Assembly: GCA_003513555.1 (NCBI GenBank)
Contig: DOPG01000400.1
Location: forward strand, 27,385-54,792
Length of the DNA stretch: 27,408 bases
Direction of reading: 5' to 3'
Origin: Rhodopirellula sp.
GTDB lineage: Bacteria; Planctomycetota; Planctomycetia; Pirellulales; Pirellulaceae
A program made the translations under genes and the position numbers. This document shows positions 1 through 7,615 of the stretch, piece by piece; positions within the stretch are counted from its first letter, which is position 1, and the number at the start of each line of letters is the position of its first letter. Below the pieces are notes generated by a model. It was not told where the DNA came from, made no database searches, and worked only from the letters and a program-made list of their open reading frames with translations.

Positions 1-326
1 AGCAGCCTGGGTGTAGCAGCGGTGCATCTCCAACACAGACTAAGCATGCGGGGGAACCGAATTTCCTCTCCCCAGTTTAACAGAGATTTACCCATTAGCC
101 GGTTTTTGCCTTGATACTTCCAAGCTCCAACCCTGACCGGCCGATTCTGGCCGTTTTCCGGTGTGCTCAGCCAAGATGAGGATGCTCTTCGTTCGTGGCT
201 TCTTATTGAAAAAGGGGCGGTGTTTTGAAACGACTGCCGCATCGCGGCAGGCAATTCACCGGACATTCTCGCAGGAAATTCGATAGCGATGATCGGAAGC
301 GAACGAGAACACTCTACTTGTCTGGC
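1..326. other. Non-coding left edge, no gene recognised
   Basis: No open frame with recognisable protein character was seen here on either strand. The only clear structure is the short perfect inverted repeat at 234-250, listed separately. The stretch lies downstream of the uup-like gene and may hold its 3' untranslated region or the flank of a gene beyond the left edge. Confidence 0.5.
234..250 (-). terminator. Candidate hairpin downstream of uup
   Basis: CTGCCGC, a 3-nt loop ATC, and GCGGCAG form a perfect 7-bp GC-rich stem about 77 nt past the uup stop. On the minus strand it is followed only by a weak mixed T/C stretch, so it is not a textbook intrinsic terminator. It could be a factor-dependent end or a chance repeat. 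Confidence 0.3.
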
Positions 327-2123
327 TCAGGAATCAAGTTGTTCCCAGCGTGAATAAGCCTCCGCGAGTTCACCTTCCAACTGTTTCAGCTGGGCTGCTT
401 CCGCAGCGATCGCGTCAGCCGGTTTTTGATAATAGTCTGTTGCGGCCATAGCTTGATGAAGTGCCGCAATCGCAAGTTCCATCTCTTCGATTTTCCCAGG
501 CAATTGCTCTAGTTCGCGTTTCTGCTTGTAGGAGAGTTTTTTAATTTCTGCCGACGCAGCCTTTACTTTCTCAGTTTTGGTTTTGTCTATTTCGGGCTTC
601 GTTGCTTCTCGTTTATCCGCAACTTTTCTGGCAACGGCAGCTCTCCACTCATCATACCCTCCGGCATATTCATGAACGCCACTTTCCTCGAAGACGATCG
701 TACTCGTTACCACATTGTTGAGAAATGTGCGGTCGTGGCTAACCATCAGCAATGTTCCTTTGAAATCAGTTAACTGCTCCTCAAGTAATTCCAGCGTTTC
801 ACTGTCCAAATCATTGGTAGGCTCATCGAGAACAATGACATTTGCTGGCTTCGTCATCAGTCGGGCCAACAAAGCCCTATTTCTCTCTCCACCGGAAAGG
901 AACCTAACCTCAGTGCGTGCTCTTTCGGGAGTAAACAGAAAGTCCTGCAGATACCCCATGATGTGCTTTGTCTTATCACCAATCTGTATTTTATCACTTC
1001 CATCGCCAACGTTCTCGACAACGGTCTTGTCGGGATCAAGCGTATCACGCAACTGATCGAAATAGGCAATCTGCAAATTGGTACCCGTCCGCACACGACC
1101 TTCGTGTGGTTCAAGTTGCCCTAACAGCAACTTCAACAAAGTTGTCTTTCCCGCGCCATTGGGTCCGATGATCCCCACTTTGTCACCACGCATTAACATT
1201 GTGGTGAAATTCTCAAGGATCTTATGCTCCCCATACCCAAAGGAGATTTCCTTGACATCAGTCACTAGCGCCCCGGTGCGTTCCGCTTCCTGCAATCTCA
1301 TCTTGGCCTTACCCTCACCTTGTCTACGATTGGATCTTTCCACTCGCATCGCCTTCAAGGCCCGAACTCGCCCTTCATTCCGTGTACGCCGCGCTTTGAT
1401 CCCTTGGCGAATCCAGACTTCTTCTTCGGCTAACCGCTTGTCAAACAGCGCGTTTTGCTTTTCTTCCGCTGCAATGGCAGCCTCTTTTCTTTTTAGAAAT
1501 GTGGAGTAGTCGCAGGACCAATCAAACAGCCGCCCCCGATCAATCTCCCAAATTCGCGTGGCCAAATTCTGCAAAAACGATCGATCGTGTGTCACGAAGA
1601 TCAGTGTGTTCCTCCACCGCGCAAGAAAATTCTCCAACCAGAGAATGGAGGAGATGTCGAGATGGTTGGTAGGTTCGTCCAGCAGCAAGATATCGGGTTC
1701 AGAAGCAATCGCCCTCGCCAACAGGACGCGACGCTTCATGCCGCTGGAAAGGGTCTGAAATTCAATTCCCGGATCCAACTGCATACGAGACAGGGTAGAG
1801 TCAACGGCATGCTGTATTTGCCACTGCAACTCTGGATCATCCATATTTGCCTGACCTGCCGTCACAATTTCCTGCACCGTGCCCTCAAGATCGCGTGGCA
1901 CATCCTGAGTCAGACGGGCAATTTTCGCACCGGGGCTGACATGAATGCCGCCGGCATCGGGCTGCATTTTGCCATCCAGTAATCTCATCAGAGTCGTCTT
2001 TCCAGCTCCATTGCGGCCCAACAGGCCAATACGCTGACCTGCTTCAATCGTCGCAGAGACGCCATCCAGAAGTGAAGGACCGCGAAACCCAATGGAAAGA
2101 TCGTCGATGGAAACGAGTGGCAT
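327..2123 (-). CDS. uup: ABC-F family ATPase, Uup type
   Basis: This is a soluble tandem-ABC ATPase of the ABC-F family, which acts on ribosomes or nucleic acids and does not transport. The first ATPase domain has Walker A GRNGAGKT near residues 36-43, a signature LSSGMKRR and Walker B LLLDEPTNHLD. The second has GPNGAGKTT, LSGGERNRALLAR and VLDEPTNDLD. A Lys/Arg-rich linker with a run of RTRNEGRV type lies between them, and the C-terminal roughly 80 residues form a charged coiled coil (KLSYKQKRELEQLP onward), the Uup hallmark. At 598 residues it has normal length. I chose the ATG at 2123 (MPLVSIDDLSIGF) because the 33 residues before it in the longer frame look non-coding and family members begin at this point. 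There is no strong ribosome binding site. Other ABC-F members (EttA, YheS) fit less well because of the C-terminal domain. Confidence 0.9.
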   Translation of the reverse strand: MPLVSIDDLSIGFRGPSLLDGVSATIEAGQRIGLLGRNGAGKTTLMRLLDGKMQPDAGGIHVSPGAKIARLTQDVPRDLEGTVQEIVTAGQANMDDPELQWQIQHAVDSTLSRMQLDPGIEFQTLSSGMKRRVLLARAIASEPDILLLDEPTNHLDISSILWLENFLARWRNTLIFVTHDRSFLQNLATRIWEIDRGRLFDWSCDYSTFLKRKEAAIAAEEKQNALFDKRLAEEEVWIRQGIKARRTRNEGRVRALKAMRVERSNRRQGEGKAKMRLQEAERTGALVTDVKEISFGYGEHKILENFTTMLMRGDKVGIIGPNGAGKTTLLKLLLGQLEPHEGRVRTGTNLQIAYFDQLRDTLDPDKTVVENVGDGSDKIQIGDKTKHIMGYLQDFLFTPERARTEVRFLSGGERNRALLARLMTKPANVIVLDEPTNDLDSETLELLEEQLTDFKGTLLMVSHDRTFLNNVVTSTIVFEESGVHEYAGGYDEWRAAVARKVADKREATKPEIDKTKTEKVKAASAEIKKLSYKQKRELEQLPGKIEEMELAIAALHQAMAATDYYQKPADAIAAEAAQLKQLEGELAEAYSRWEQLDS

Positions 2124-2349
2124 GCTGCTCAACGTCAGGCGGGGGGGAGAACCGAAAACTTCCTCAGCAGAACCGAAGAAGGCCATTTGGTCCAGATGCC
2201 CAACTGCTGGATCGCCGTGCAAAATCTTCCACCGGAATTAATTCATCCCCTTGACCGTAATCAATGAGGCACCACTGCAATACGCTCACCTACAACAGTG
2301 AAATGGTTCACTCGCACGCCCAAACTGAATGTAGCGGTCGCGTCTACTG

Positions 2350-3357
2350 CTAGTCCTTAAGTGGTTCGTCCGAATCAGATTTTTGCGACGACTCGCGAAA
2401 AAGTTCAGCGATGACCTCTTCCAGTGGGACATCTTCGACTGCTACGTCTTCGATCGGATTATCACGAAGTACTTCAGAAAGCACGCGAGGTACGTCACGC
2501 CGATCAACACGTAGACGAACCTTGGGCCACGTTTCGTCGAGGACCTCACCCAATCGCGAAAGATCAGGTTGGTGCCCATCTGCAAATTGCAATGTCATGA
2601 CTTTGTGCCCGGAGAAGTTATCAATCACTCCCGACAAGGAACCATCATATTCAATCCGCCCACCAGCGATGATCACGACACGCTTGCAAAGCGCAGCAAT
2701 ATCTTTCATGTAGTGGCTGGTTAACAGAATGGTGATCTTGCGCTTTTCCTGATAGTACTTGAGAAACTGCTGAATATTATGCTGGGCAATCACATCCAGC
2801 CCAATCGTTGGTTCATCAAGAAAAAGGACTTCTGGTCGATGGAGCAGAGCTGCCATGAGCTCCATTTTCATGCGTTCTCCAAGTGAAAGCTCTCGGACAG
2901 GTCGGCTCAAAAGTCCTGCCACATCCAGCAGATCCGTCAGTTCAGCTAGCGTGCCATTAAACTCTTCGGCAGGCACACCGTAAATCTGCTGATGAAGCCG
3001 ATATGACTCCTGGGCAGGTAAATCCCACCACAGTTGGTTTTTCTGTCCCATCACCAGTGCGAACCGCCGGCGATACTCATTTTTCCTTTGCCAAGGAGTG
3101 AATCCCATGACGCTTGCTGACCCACTGGTGGGATTGATTACCCCACTGAGCAATTTCAAAGTGGTCGTTTTCCCGGCACCATTGGGGCCAAGAAATGCGA
3201 CAAATTCTCCTTGTTCGACGGTCAAGTCGATTCCTTGAACTGCGTTGACCTCCCTGTATTCACGACGAAACAAGCCCCGAACGCTATCTGCCAACCCCTC
3301 GCGTTTGTTGTAGACGCGATAGGACTTGGCCAACTGTCGTACTTCGATAATTGGCAT
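2350..3357 (-). CDS. ABC-2 type transporter ATP-binding protein
   Basis: A 335-residue single ABC ATPase. Walker A is GPNGAGKTT at residues 57-65, the signature is LSLGERMKMEL and Walker B is VLFLDEPTIGLD, followed by a switch histidine in LLTSHYMKDI. An N-terminal stretch KSYRVYNKREGLADSVRGLF precedes the core, and the C-terminal roughly 90 residues form an accessory domain ending in a charged tail. This layout fits the uncharacterised ABC-2 exporter ATPases (the COG4586-like group), which normally sit beside two integral membrane partners. No permease gene is adjacent: downstream is uup and upstream the divergent ispF. The substrate cannot be told. The start ATG at 3357 lacks a visible Shine-Dalgarno site. 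Confidence 0.85.
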   Translation of the reverse strand: MPIIEVRQLAKSYRVYNKREGLADSVRGLFRREYREVNAVQGIDLTVEQGEFVAFLGPNGAGKTTTLKLLSGVINPTSGSASVMGFTPWQRKNEYRRRFALVMGQKNQLWWDLPAQESYRLHQQIYGVPAEEFNGTLAELTDLLDVAGLLSRPVRELSLGERMKMELMAALLHRPEVLFLDEPTIGLDVIAQHNIQQFLKYYQEKRKITILLTSHYMKDIAALCKRVVIIAGGRIEYDGSLSGVIDNFSGHKVMTLQFADGHQPDLSRLGEVLDETWPKVRLRVDRRDVPRVLSEVLRDNPIEDVAVEDVPLEEVIAELFRESSQKSDSDEPLKD

Positions 3358-3703
3358 GGGCTGTGTGGCTCGCAGACGTGTAAAAGTCAGCTATTGTAGA
3401 TACAAGACAGCAGGTTCAAAGCCGGGACTAAAATTACGCCATGCAGGTTGACGTCCTTCAACGGGGAACCCCGCGGCCTCGGGCCTTGAAAAAGCAAGAA
3501 TGACTGCCCCTAGTGAAAGAGAACATCGCAAGAGATAACCGCACAAACACACTCACGAGGACGCGGGCTCTTGCACAGGAAACTGCCGGGTGCAGGAACA
3601 ATGACTCGTGCCCAAACGAGGCGATCACGAATGGTGGGATGTGAGAACATCTCGGCGCTCACCACTCGGATCAGATTCAGATTTTATTAGACGGAAAAAT
3701 CCC
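3358..3703. other. Divergent intergenic region, ABC ATPase / ispF
   Basis: A 346-bp region between the divergent ABC ATPase gene and ispF, so it should hold promoters for both. Visible elements are a candidate minus-strand promoter at 3393-3419 (listed separately) and a 12-bp inverted repeat CGGGG-AA-CCCCG at 3462-3473. The open frame running upstream of ispF from 3608 gives a low-quality sequence and is not taken as part of the gene. Confidence 0.5.
3393..3419 (-). promoter_or_regulatory. Weak candidate sigma-70 promoter for ABC ATPase
   Basis: On the minus strand TTGAAC and TACAAT are separated by 15 nt, about 36 nt before the ATG. Each hexamer is close to consensus, but the spacing is shorter than the usual 17. 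This is pattern matching only. Confidence 0.25.
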
Positions 3704-4198
3704 ATGACAGCACCGATTCCACCGATCCGGGTGGGGCTTGGATACGATACCCACCGACTTGGCAACGGAGGCCCACTCCGCATCGGGGGCATTTACATTG
3801 ATTGCCCGCTTCATTGTATCGGCCACAGCGATGCTGATGTCCTCCTTCACGCGGTCACCGATGCCATTCTGGGATCGATCGCTGAACAAGATATTGGACG
3901 ACTGTTCCCAGACAATGCCGAGGAGAATCACGATCGCAATAGTGCCGACTTCTTGCATGAGGCGATCAGGCGGCTAAGGGACCATGGAATGGAAATTGCA
4001 AACATGGACTGTGTGATCCTTGCAGAACGGCCAAAAATGGCCGCTCACATTGACGCCATGAAAACAGCAATTTCCGAAATAACAGGAACCTCCACCGACC
4101 GCATTGGAATCAAAGCCAAAACAGGGGAGGGTACTGGCCCCATTGGTCATGGTGAAGCCATCGCTGCTAGAGTGGTGGTTCTGGTCTACAAAACGTGA
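3704..4198 (+). CDS. ispF: 2-C-methyl-D-erythritol 2,4-cyclodiphosphate synthase
   Basis: IspF converts CDP-ME 2-phosphate to the cyclic diphosphate MEcPP, releasing CMP, in the non-mevalonate isoprenoid pathway; the family is a cytosolic trimer. The zinc site is visible as GYDTHR (D15, H17) and HSDADVLLHA (H49). Further family landmarks are LFPD, the AERPK segment near 107-111, and the C-terminal KAKTGEGTGPIGHGEAIAA. At 164 residues the length is typical. The ATG at 3704 gives this standard N-terminus; a longer frame from 3608 exists but its extra 32 residues do not resemble the family. No ispD lies next to it, and it precedes cysS with a 326-bp gap, so it may be transcribed separately. Confidence 0.95.
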   Translation: MTAPIPPIRVGLGYDTHRLGNGGPLRIGGIYIDCPLHCIGHSDADVLLHAVTDAILGSIAEQDIGRLFPDNAEENHDRNSADFLHEAIRRLRDHGMEIANMDCVILAERPKMAAHIDAMKTAISEITGTSTDRIGIKAKTGEGTGPIGHGEAIAARVVVLVYKT

Positions 4199-4524
4199 GC
4201 CAAACATTGGTTACCGTTGTATCTAGGCGGAATTCATCAAGATGCGCAGGTAGTAAAAACATTTGCTTTCATTTCTTCTCGCCTCTCCCACATCGGTTAC
4301 GATCGATGCACTTGGCGTGATGCAGATCAAAATGGTGCTTGTTCTCGGGTGCAGAAAATCGCCCTCTGCATGAAAACGTTCAACCCCTATAATCCCCATC
4401 TTTACGGCTAGAGCCGCTGCTGATCTGACCTCGTTGCGACGCATTGCTTGCATCTCCATGGGCAGACTCACACCTCTACCAGAAGAATTCCAACCTGCGC
4501 CCCACTCTCTATCAGACGACAAAG
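4199..4524. other. Intergenic region ispF-cysS
   Basis: A 326-bp stretch without a convincing gene. It holds a perfect TATAAT at 4388-4393 (see the promoter entry) and a small inverted repeat CGGC-TAGA-GCCG around 4405-4416. I see no T-rich terminator after ispF. The cysS frame is open upstream to 4444, but those residues do not look like an aminoacyl-tRNA synthetase N-terminus. Confidence 0.5.
4365..4393 (+). promoter_or_regulatory. Candidate sigma-70 promoter for cysS
   Basis: A perfect -10 hexamer TATAAT at 4388-4393 with TCTGCA 17 nt upstream (three of six matches to TTGACA). It lies about 130 nt before the cysS ATG, pointing the right way. The -35 is poor, so only the -10 is persuasive. 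Confidence 0.4.
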
Positions 4525-6150
4525 ATGAGCACCGCGACTGCAAGCCAAAACGACTCTGACGCGTCGACCAACAAACCCACGATTCGCGTTTACAACACGC
4601 TTAGCAAGACCAAGGAACCGTTCGAACCGCTTCATCCGCCCAAGGTTGGCATCTACCTTTGTGGGCCAACCGTTTATGCGGAGTCACATATCGGACACAT
4701 GGTTGGTCCCGTGATTTTCGACACGATCAAGCGTTACCTGCGTTACAGCGGCTATGACGTGACGTGGGTGGTGAACATCACGGACGTGGATGACAAGCTG
4801 ATCGCCAAGAGTCGAGAACGCAATATTCCCATGAGCCAGATTGCCTGCGAGATGACAGCAGATTATCTGTCAAATCTGCGTGAACTGGGCGTCAACCAGA
4901 TCGATTATCTGCCACGAGCAACTGATCACATGCCTCAGATCATCTCCTTCATCAAGGCTCTGGAAGACAAAGACTTTGCCTACGCGGTGGACGGTGATGT
5001 TTTCTTCGATGTCGCTAAAGACAGCGATTATGGTCAGCTATCCAATCGAAGCATGGAGTCACAACAAGGTGAAGGAGGCGAAGCTGCGGCCAAGAAACGC
5101 TCAGCTGGTGATTTTGCTCTTTGGAAGAGCGCGAAAGATGATTCGATCGCTTGGGACAGTCCTTGGGGGCCCGGACGCCCCGGATGGCACATCGAATGCT
5201 CCGCAATGAGCCATGAAATACTAGGGAACACTTTTGATATTCACGGTGGGGGACTGGACCTGATGTTCCCTCATCACGAGAACGAGCTCGCACAAAGCGG
5301 ATGCTGCCACGGCGCCCCCATGGTTAAATACTGGATGCACAATGGCTTGATGCGAGCTGGCGAAAAAGGCAAAGTTGGTGGCAAGAGCGATCGTGAAGAA
5401 TCAACTGAAGAAGCATCAGCTGGAAAAATCAGTCGCAGCAAGGGAGACGGTGGACTTTCGACGGTAATTCGGCGACACACGGGTGAAAGAATCCGATTCT
5501 TTCTTTTGAGAACTCATTACCGATCCACCATTGTCTACAACGAAGATGGTTTGCAAGAAGCCGGTACATCTCTGGAAGCTTTCTATCGATTCTTTGACCG
5601 TTTCAATGAGATAACTTCACTGCAGGACAGCTCCCAGCACCCGGGTCAGTATTTCTATGACCTACCGGTGGGTACCTGTCGCACTGAGGGTGAGTTTGAA
5701 TCTGGAGACGATGCACTGCTGCAAGAGATGCATGCAGCACGTGAGAAGTTCCTATCATCAATGGATGATGACTTCAATACCGGTGCAGCCATCAGTGTCT
5801 TATTCGATTCACTTCGTGCATTGAACCGACACATTGATCAACATGGATTGGGGCCGGCTGCAGCACTCGATTCACCTGCAGTTGAGTCGTTGATCAAAGC
5901 AACCTGTGTAATTCGCGAATTGACGAGCGTGTTGGGGATTTTCCTGAAGCCGGCAGTCGGTGGAAGCGGTGGAGACGAAGCCGACACCGACTTACTCGAT
6001 GGCGTGGTGAACCTGCTGATCGATCTTCGCAAAGAGGCTCGAGAGCGGAAGGACTACGCAACAGGAGATGCGATCCGTGATCGCTTGACGGACTTGGGGG
6101 TTGCCCTGCTGGACAAGAAAGAAGGTACAAGTTGGGAACGCAACTCGTGA
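4525..6150 (+). CDS. cysS: Cysteinyl-tRNA synthetase
   Basis: A class I synthetase that charges tRNA-Cys. HIGH is present at residues 55-58 (AESHIGHM), and the zinc ligands expected from the E. coli enzyme appear as C46 (LCGPT), C225 (WHIECSAM), H250 and E254 (FPHHENE). The KMSKS loop reads KISRS at 301-305. It is preceded by about 20 extra charged residues (281-300) that E. coli-type enzymes lack. The C-terminal DALR-like and anticodon region ends in DRLTDLGVALLDKKEGTSW, as in the family. The protein has 541 residues against a usual 460-490; the excess is the insertion, an N-terminal extension and a longer central part. The ATG at 4525 was chosen over the open frame from 4444 because the upstream residues look non-coding. 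Its stop overlaps the ruvC start. Confidence 0.95.
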   Translation: MSTATASQNDSDASTNKPTIRVYNTLSKTKEPFEPLHPPKVGIYLCGPTVYAESHIGHMVGPVIFDTIKRYLRYSGYDVTWVVNITDVDDKLIAKSRERNIPMSQIACEMTADYLSNLRELGVNQIDYLPRATDHMPQIISFIKALEDKDFAYAVDGDVFFDVAKDSDYGQLSNRSMESQQGEGGEAAAKKRSAGDFALWKSAKDDSIAWDSPWGPGRPGWHIECSAMSHEILGNTFDIHGGGLDLMFPHHENELAQSGCCHGAPMVKYWMHNGLMRAGEKGKVGGKSDREESTEEASAGKISRSKGDGGLSTVIRRHTGERIRFFLLRTHYRSTIVYNEDGLQEAGTSLEAFYRFFDRFNEITSLQDSSQHPGQYFYDLPVGTCRTEGEFESGDDALLQEMHAAREKFLSSMDDDFNTGAAISVLFDSLRALNRHIDQHGLGPAAALDSPAVESLIKATCVIRELTSVLGIFLKPAVGGSGGDEADTDLLDGVVNLLIDLRKEARERKDYATGDAIRDRLTDLGVALLDKKEGTSWERNS

Positions 6151-6698
6151 CCTCTGTTTCCGCCACTCGCCGACTTTTAGGAGTGGATCCTGGCTTGAAC
6201 ATCACCGGTTATGGTGTGATTGAAGTCGGAACAGCAAGTGGTTCGATGACGCTTCCTGGAAAAGTCAGGTTGATCGAAGCTGGCATCATCCGCAGCAAAC
6301 CGAAGGACAGCATCGAAGCCCGCCTGCGCGAAATCCACAGTGGCATGCGCGAGGTCATGGAAACGCACGAACCCGATGTCATGGCGTTGGAACAACTGTT
6401 CTCGCACTATGAACGCCCGCGGACCGCAATCCTGATGGGGCATGCACGAGGCGTGATCTGTCTTGCGGCTGCACAATCCAATATCAATGTGCTTCACTTT
6501 GAACCCACTCGCGTGAAAAAAGTCATGACCGGCAATGGTCACGCCCCGAAACACCAGATTCAGTTAGCCGTCAAAATGCAGTTGGGCTTGGCAACCTTGC
6601 CTGAACCGGCAGACGTGTCCGACGCCCTCGCGATCGCACTGTGCGGCTACCACCTCGGAGATGGAACGTCGATGTCCGCTCTTACCAAATCTTCTTGA
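6147..6698 (+). CDS. ruvC: Crossover junction endodeoxyribonuclease RuvC
   Basis: RuvC resolves Holliday junctions by paired symmetric cuts, acting with RuvAB. The four metal-binding acidic residues of the RNase H-like fold are visible: D14 in LLGVDPG, E82 in ALEQLF, and D156 and D159 in ADVSDALAIALCGYH. At 183 residues the length is typical. The start is uncertain. The GTG at 6147 overlaps the cysS TGA as GTGA, suggesting translational coupling, with GGGA about 9 nt upstream. A TTG at 6132 would add five residues and has AAGG 6 nt upstream. Either start agrees with the family, since the conserved part begins around ten residues later. ruvA follows after 184 bp; ruvB is not in the window. Confidence 0.93.
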   Translation: MTSVSATRRLLGVDPGLNITGYGVIEVGTASGSMTLPGKVRLIEAGIIRSKPKDSIEARLREIHSGMREVMETHEPDVMALEQLFSHYERPRTAILMGHARGVICLAAAQSNINVLHFEPTRVKKVMTGNGHAPKHQIQLAVKMQLGLATLPEPADVSDALAIALCGYHLGDGTSMSALTKSS

Positions 6699-6882
6699 TC
6701 TCGGATTTTTCATTGTCAAACGTGGTTTCGCTTCATCTTCCTGTTTGGATCCCGCTTACATGCAACGGTCCGCTTGACCCCATCTTCGGTATCCTCCATC
6801 TTTTTGTCCCGCACCGAAATAATCTATCAGGCACTCTCCTTGCCATCGAATCAGAAATTCCTCTGCCCCGGAGTACACACTC

Positions 6883-7518
6883 TTGATCGTTACCATCGCT
6901 GGAAAACTGGTTCGCGTCAGTGAAACTGCTGTCACCATCGAAGCCGCCCCCTTCGAATACGAGGTCTTGGTAGCTGACTATACTCGCCGCATGCTGCAAA
7001 ACAGCATCGGTCAGAAGACGCGTCTTCATACATTGGATTACATTGAGGGAAATGCGCAAGGTGGTCGTTTGACTCCACGACTGATTGGTTTCATGACCGA
7101 GCCTGAACGCCAGTTCTTTGATTTATTTTGTAGTGTCGATGGCGTCGGGGTCAAAAAAGCACTTCGTGCGATGGTACGTCCAGTAAAAGAGCTCGCTGTA
7201 CTCATCGAAGAACAGGACGCAAAAGGACTATCGGCCCTACCCGGTGTCGGGCCAGCAACAAGCGAGCGTGTGATTGCAAAGTTGCGACGTAAAATGCCAC
7301 GCTTCGCACTGATGGTCGAAAGACAGGCAGTCGCCAGTGAAAACGCAGGCAAAGGAACTGCCGCATCAGCCGTGATCAGTGAAACATTTGACGCATTGAT
7401 CACCCTGGGACACAGTGAAGCGGATGCCCGCAAACTGATCGATGAAACGATGGCAGGCGGTAAGAAATTCAAAGATACAGAATCACTGCTGACCGCCATC
7501 TACCAGCGTTCAACGTGA
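6883..7518 (+). CDS. ruvA: Holliday junction branch migration protein RuvA
   Basis: RuvA forms tetramers that hold the four-way junction and load the RuvB motor. The N-terminal OB-fold begins MIVTIAGKLVRV. Two helix-hairpin-helix motifs follow: VDGVGVKKALRAM and LPGVGPATSERVIAKL. After a variable linker comes the C-terminal RuvB-binding helical domain (ETFDALITLGHSEADARKLI). Length 211 residues, normal for the family. The start is a TTG at 6883 with CGGAG about 10 nt upstream, and the family N-terminus MI-x-x-I-x-G supports it. It lies 184 bp after ruvC on the same strand and could share its transcript or have its own promoter. Confidence 0.93.
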   Translation: MIVTIAGKLVRVSETAVTIEAAPFEYEVLVADYTRRMLQNSIGQKTRLHTLDYIEGNAQGGRLTPRLIGFMTEPERQFFDLFCSVDGVGVKKALRAMVRPVKELAVLIEEQDAKGLSALPGVGPATSERVIAKLRRKMPRFALMVERQAVASENAGKGTAASAVISETFDALITLGHSEADARKLIDETMAGGKKFKDTESLLTAIYQRST

Positions 7519-7552
7519 TACCCGAATCGATGGTTCGTCGCAGTATTAGTCA

Positions 7553-7592
7553 AGTCTTGGGTCGCGATGTTTGTCGCGCCTTCAGGAAGACT
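7553..7592. terminator. Two-part hairpin between convergent ruvA and proS
   Basis: An outer stem AGTCTT/AAGACT (7553-7558, 7587-7592) encloses an inner stem GG-(T bulge)-CGCGA / TCGCG-CC with loop TGTTTG. It sits in the 97-bp gap between the convergent ruvA and proS stops, where a bidirectional terminator is expected. No T-tract follows on either strand, so it could be only a structured 3' end. Confidence 0.35.
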
Positions 7593-7615
7593 CAACCCTG
7601 CCCAAAGCCTCACGC

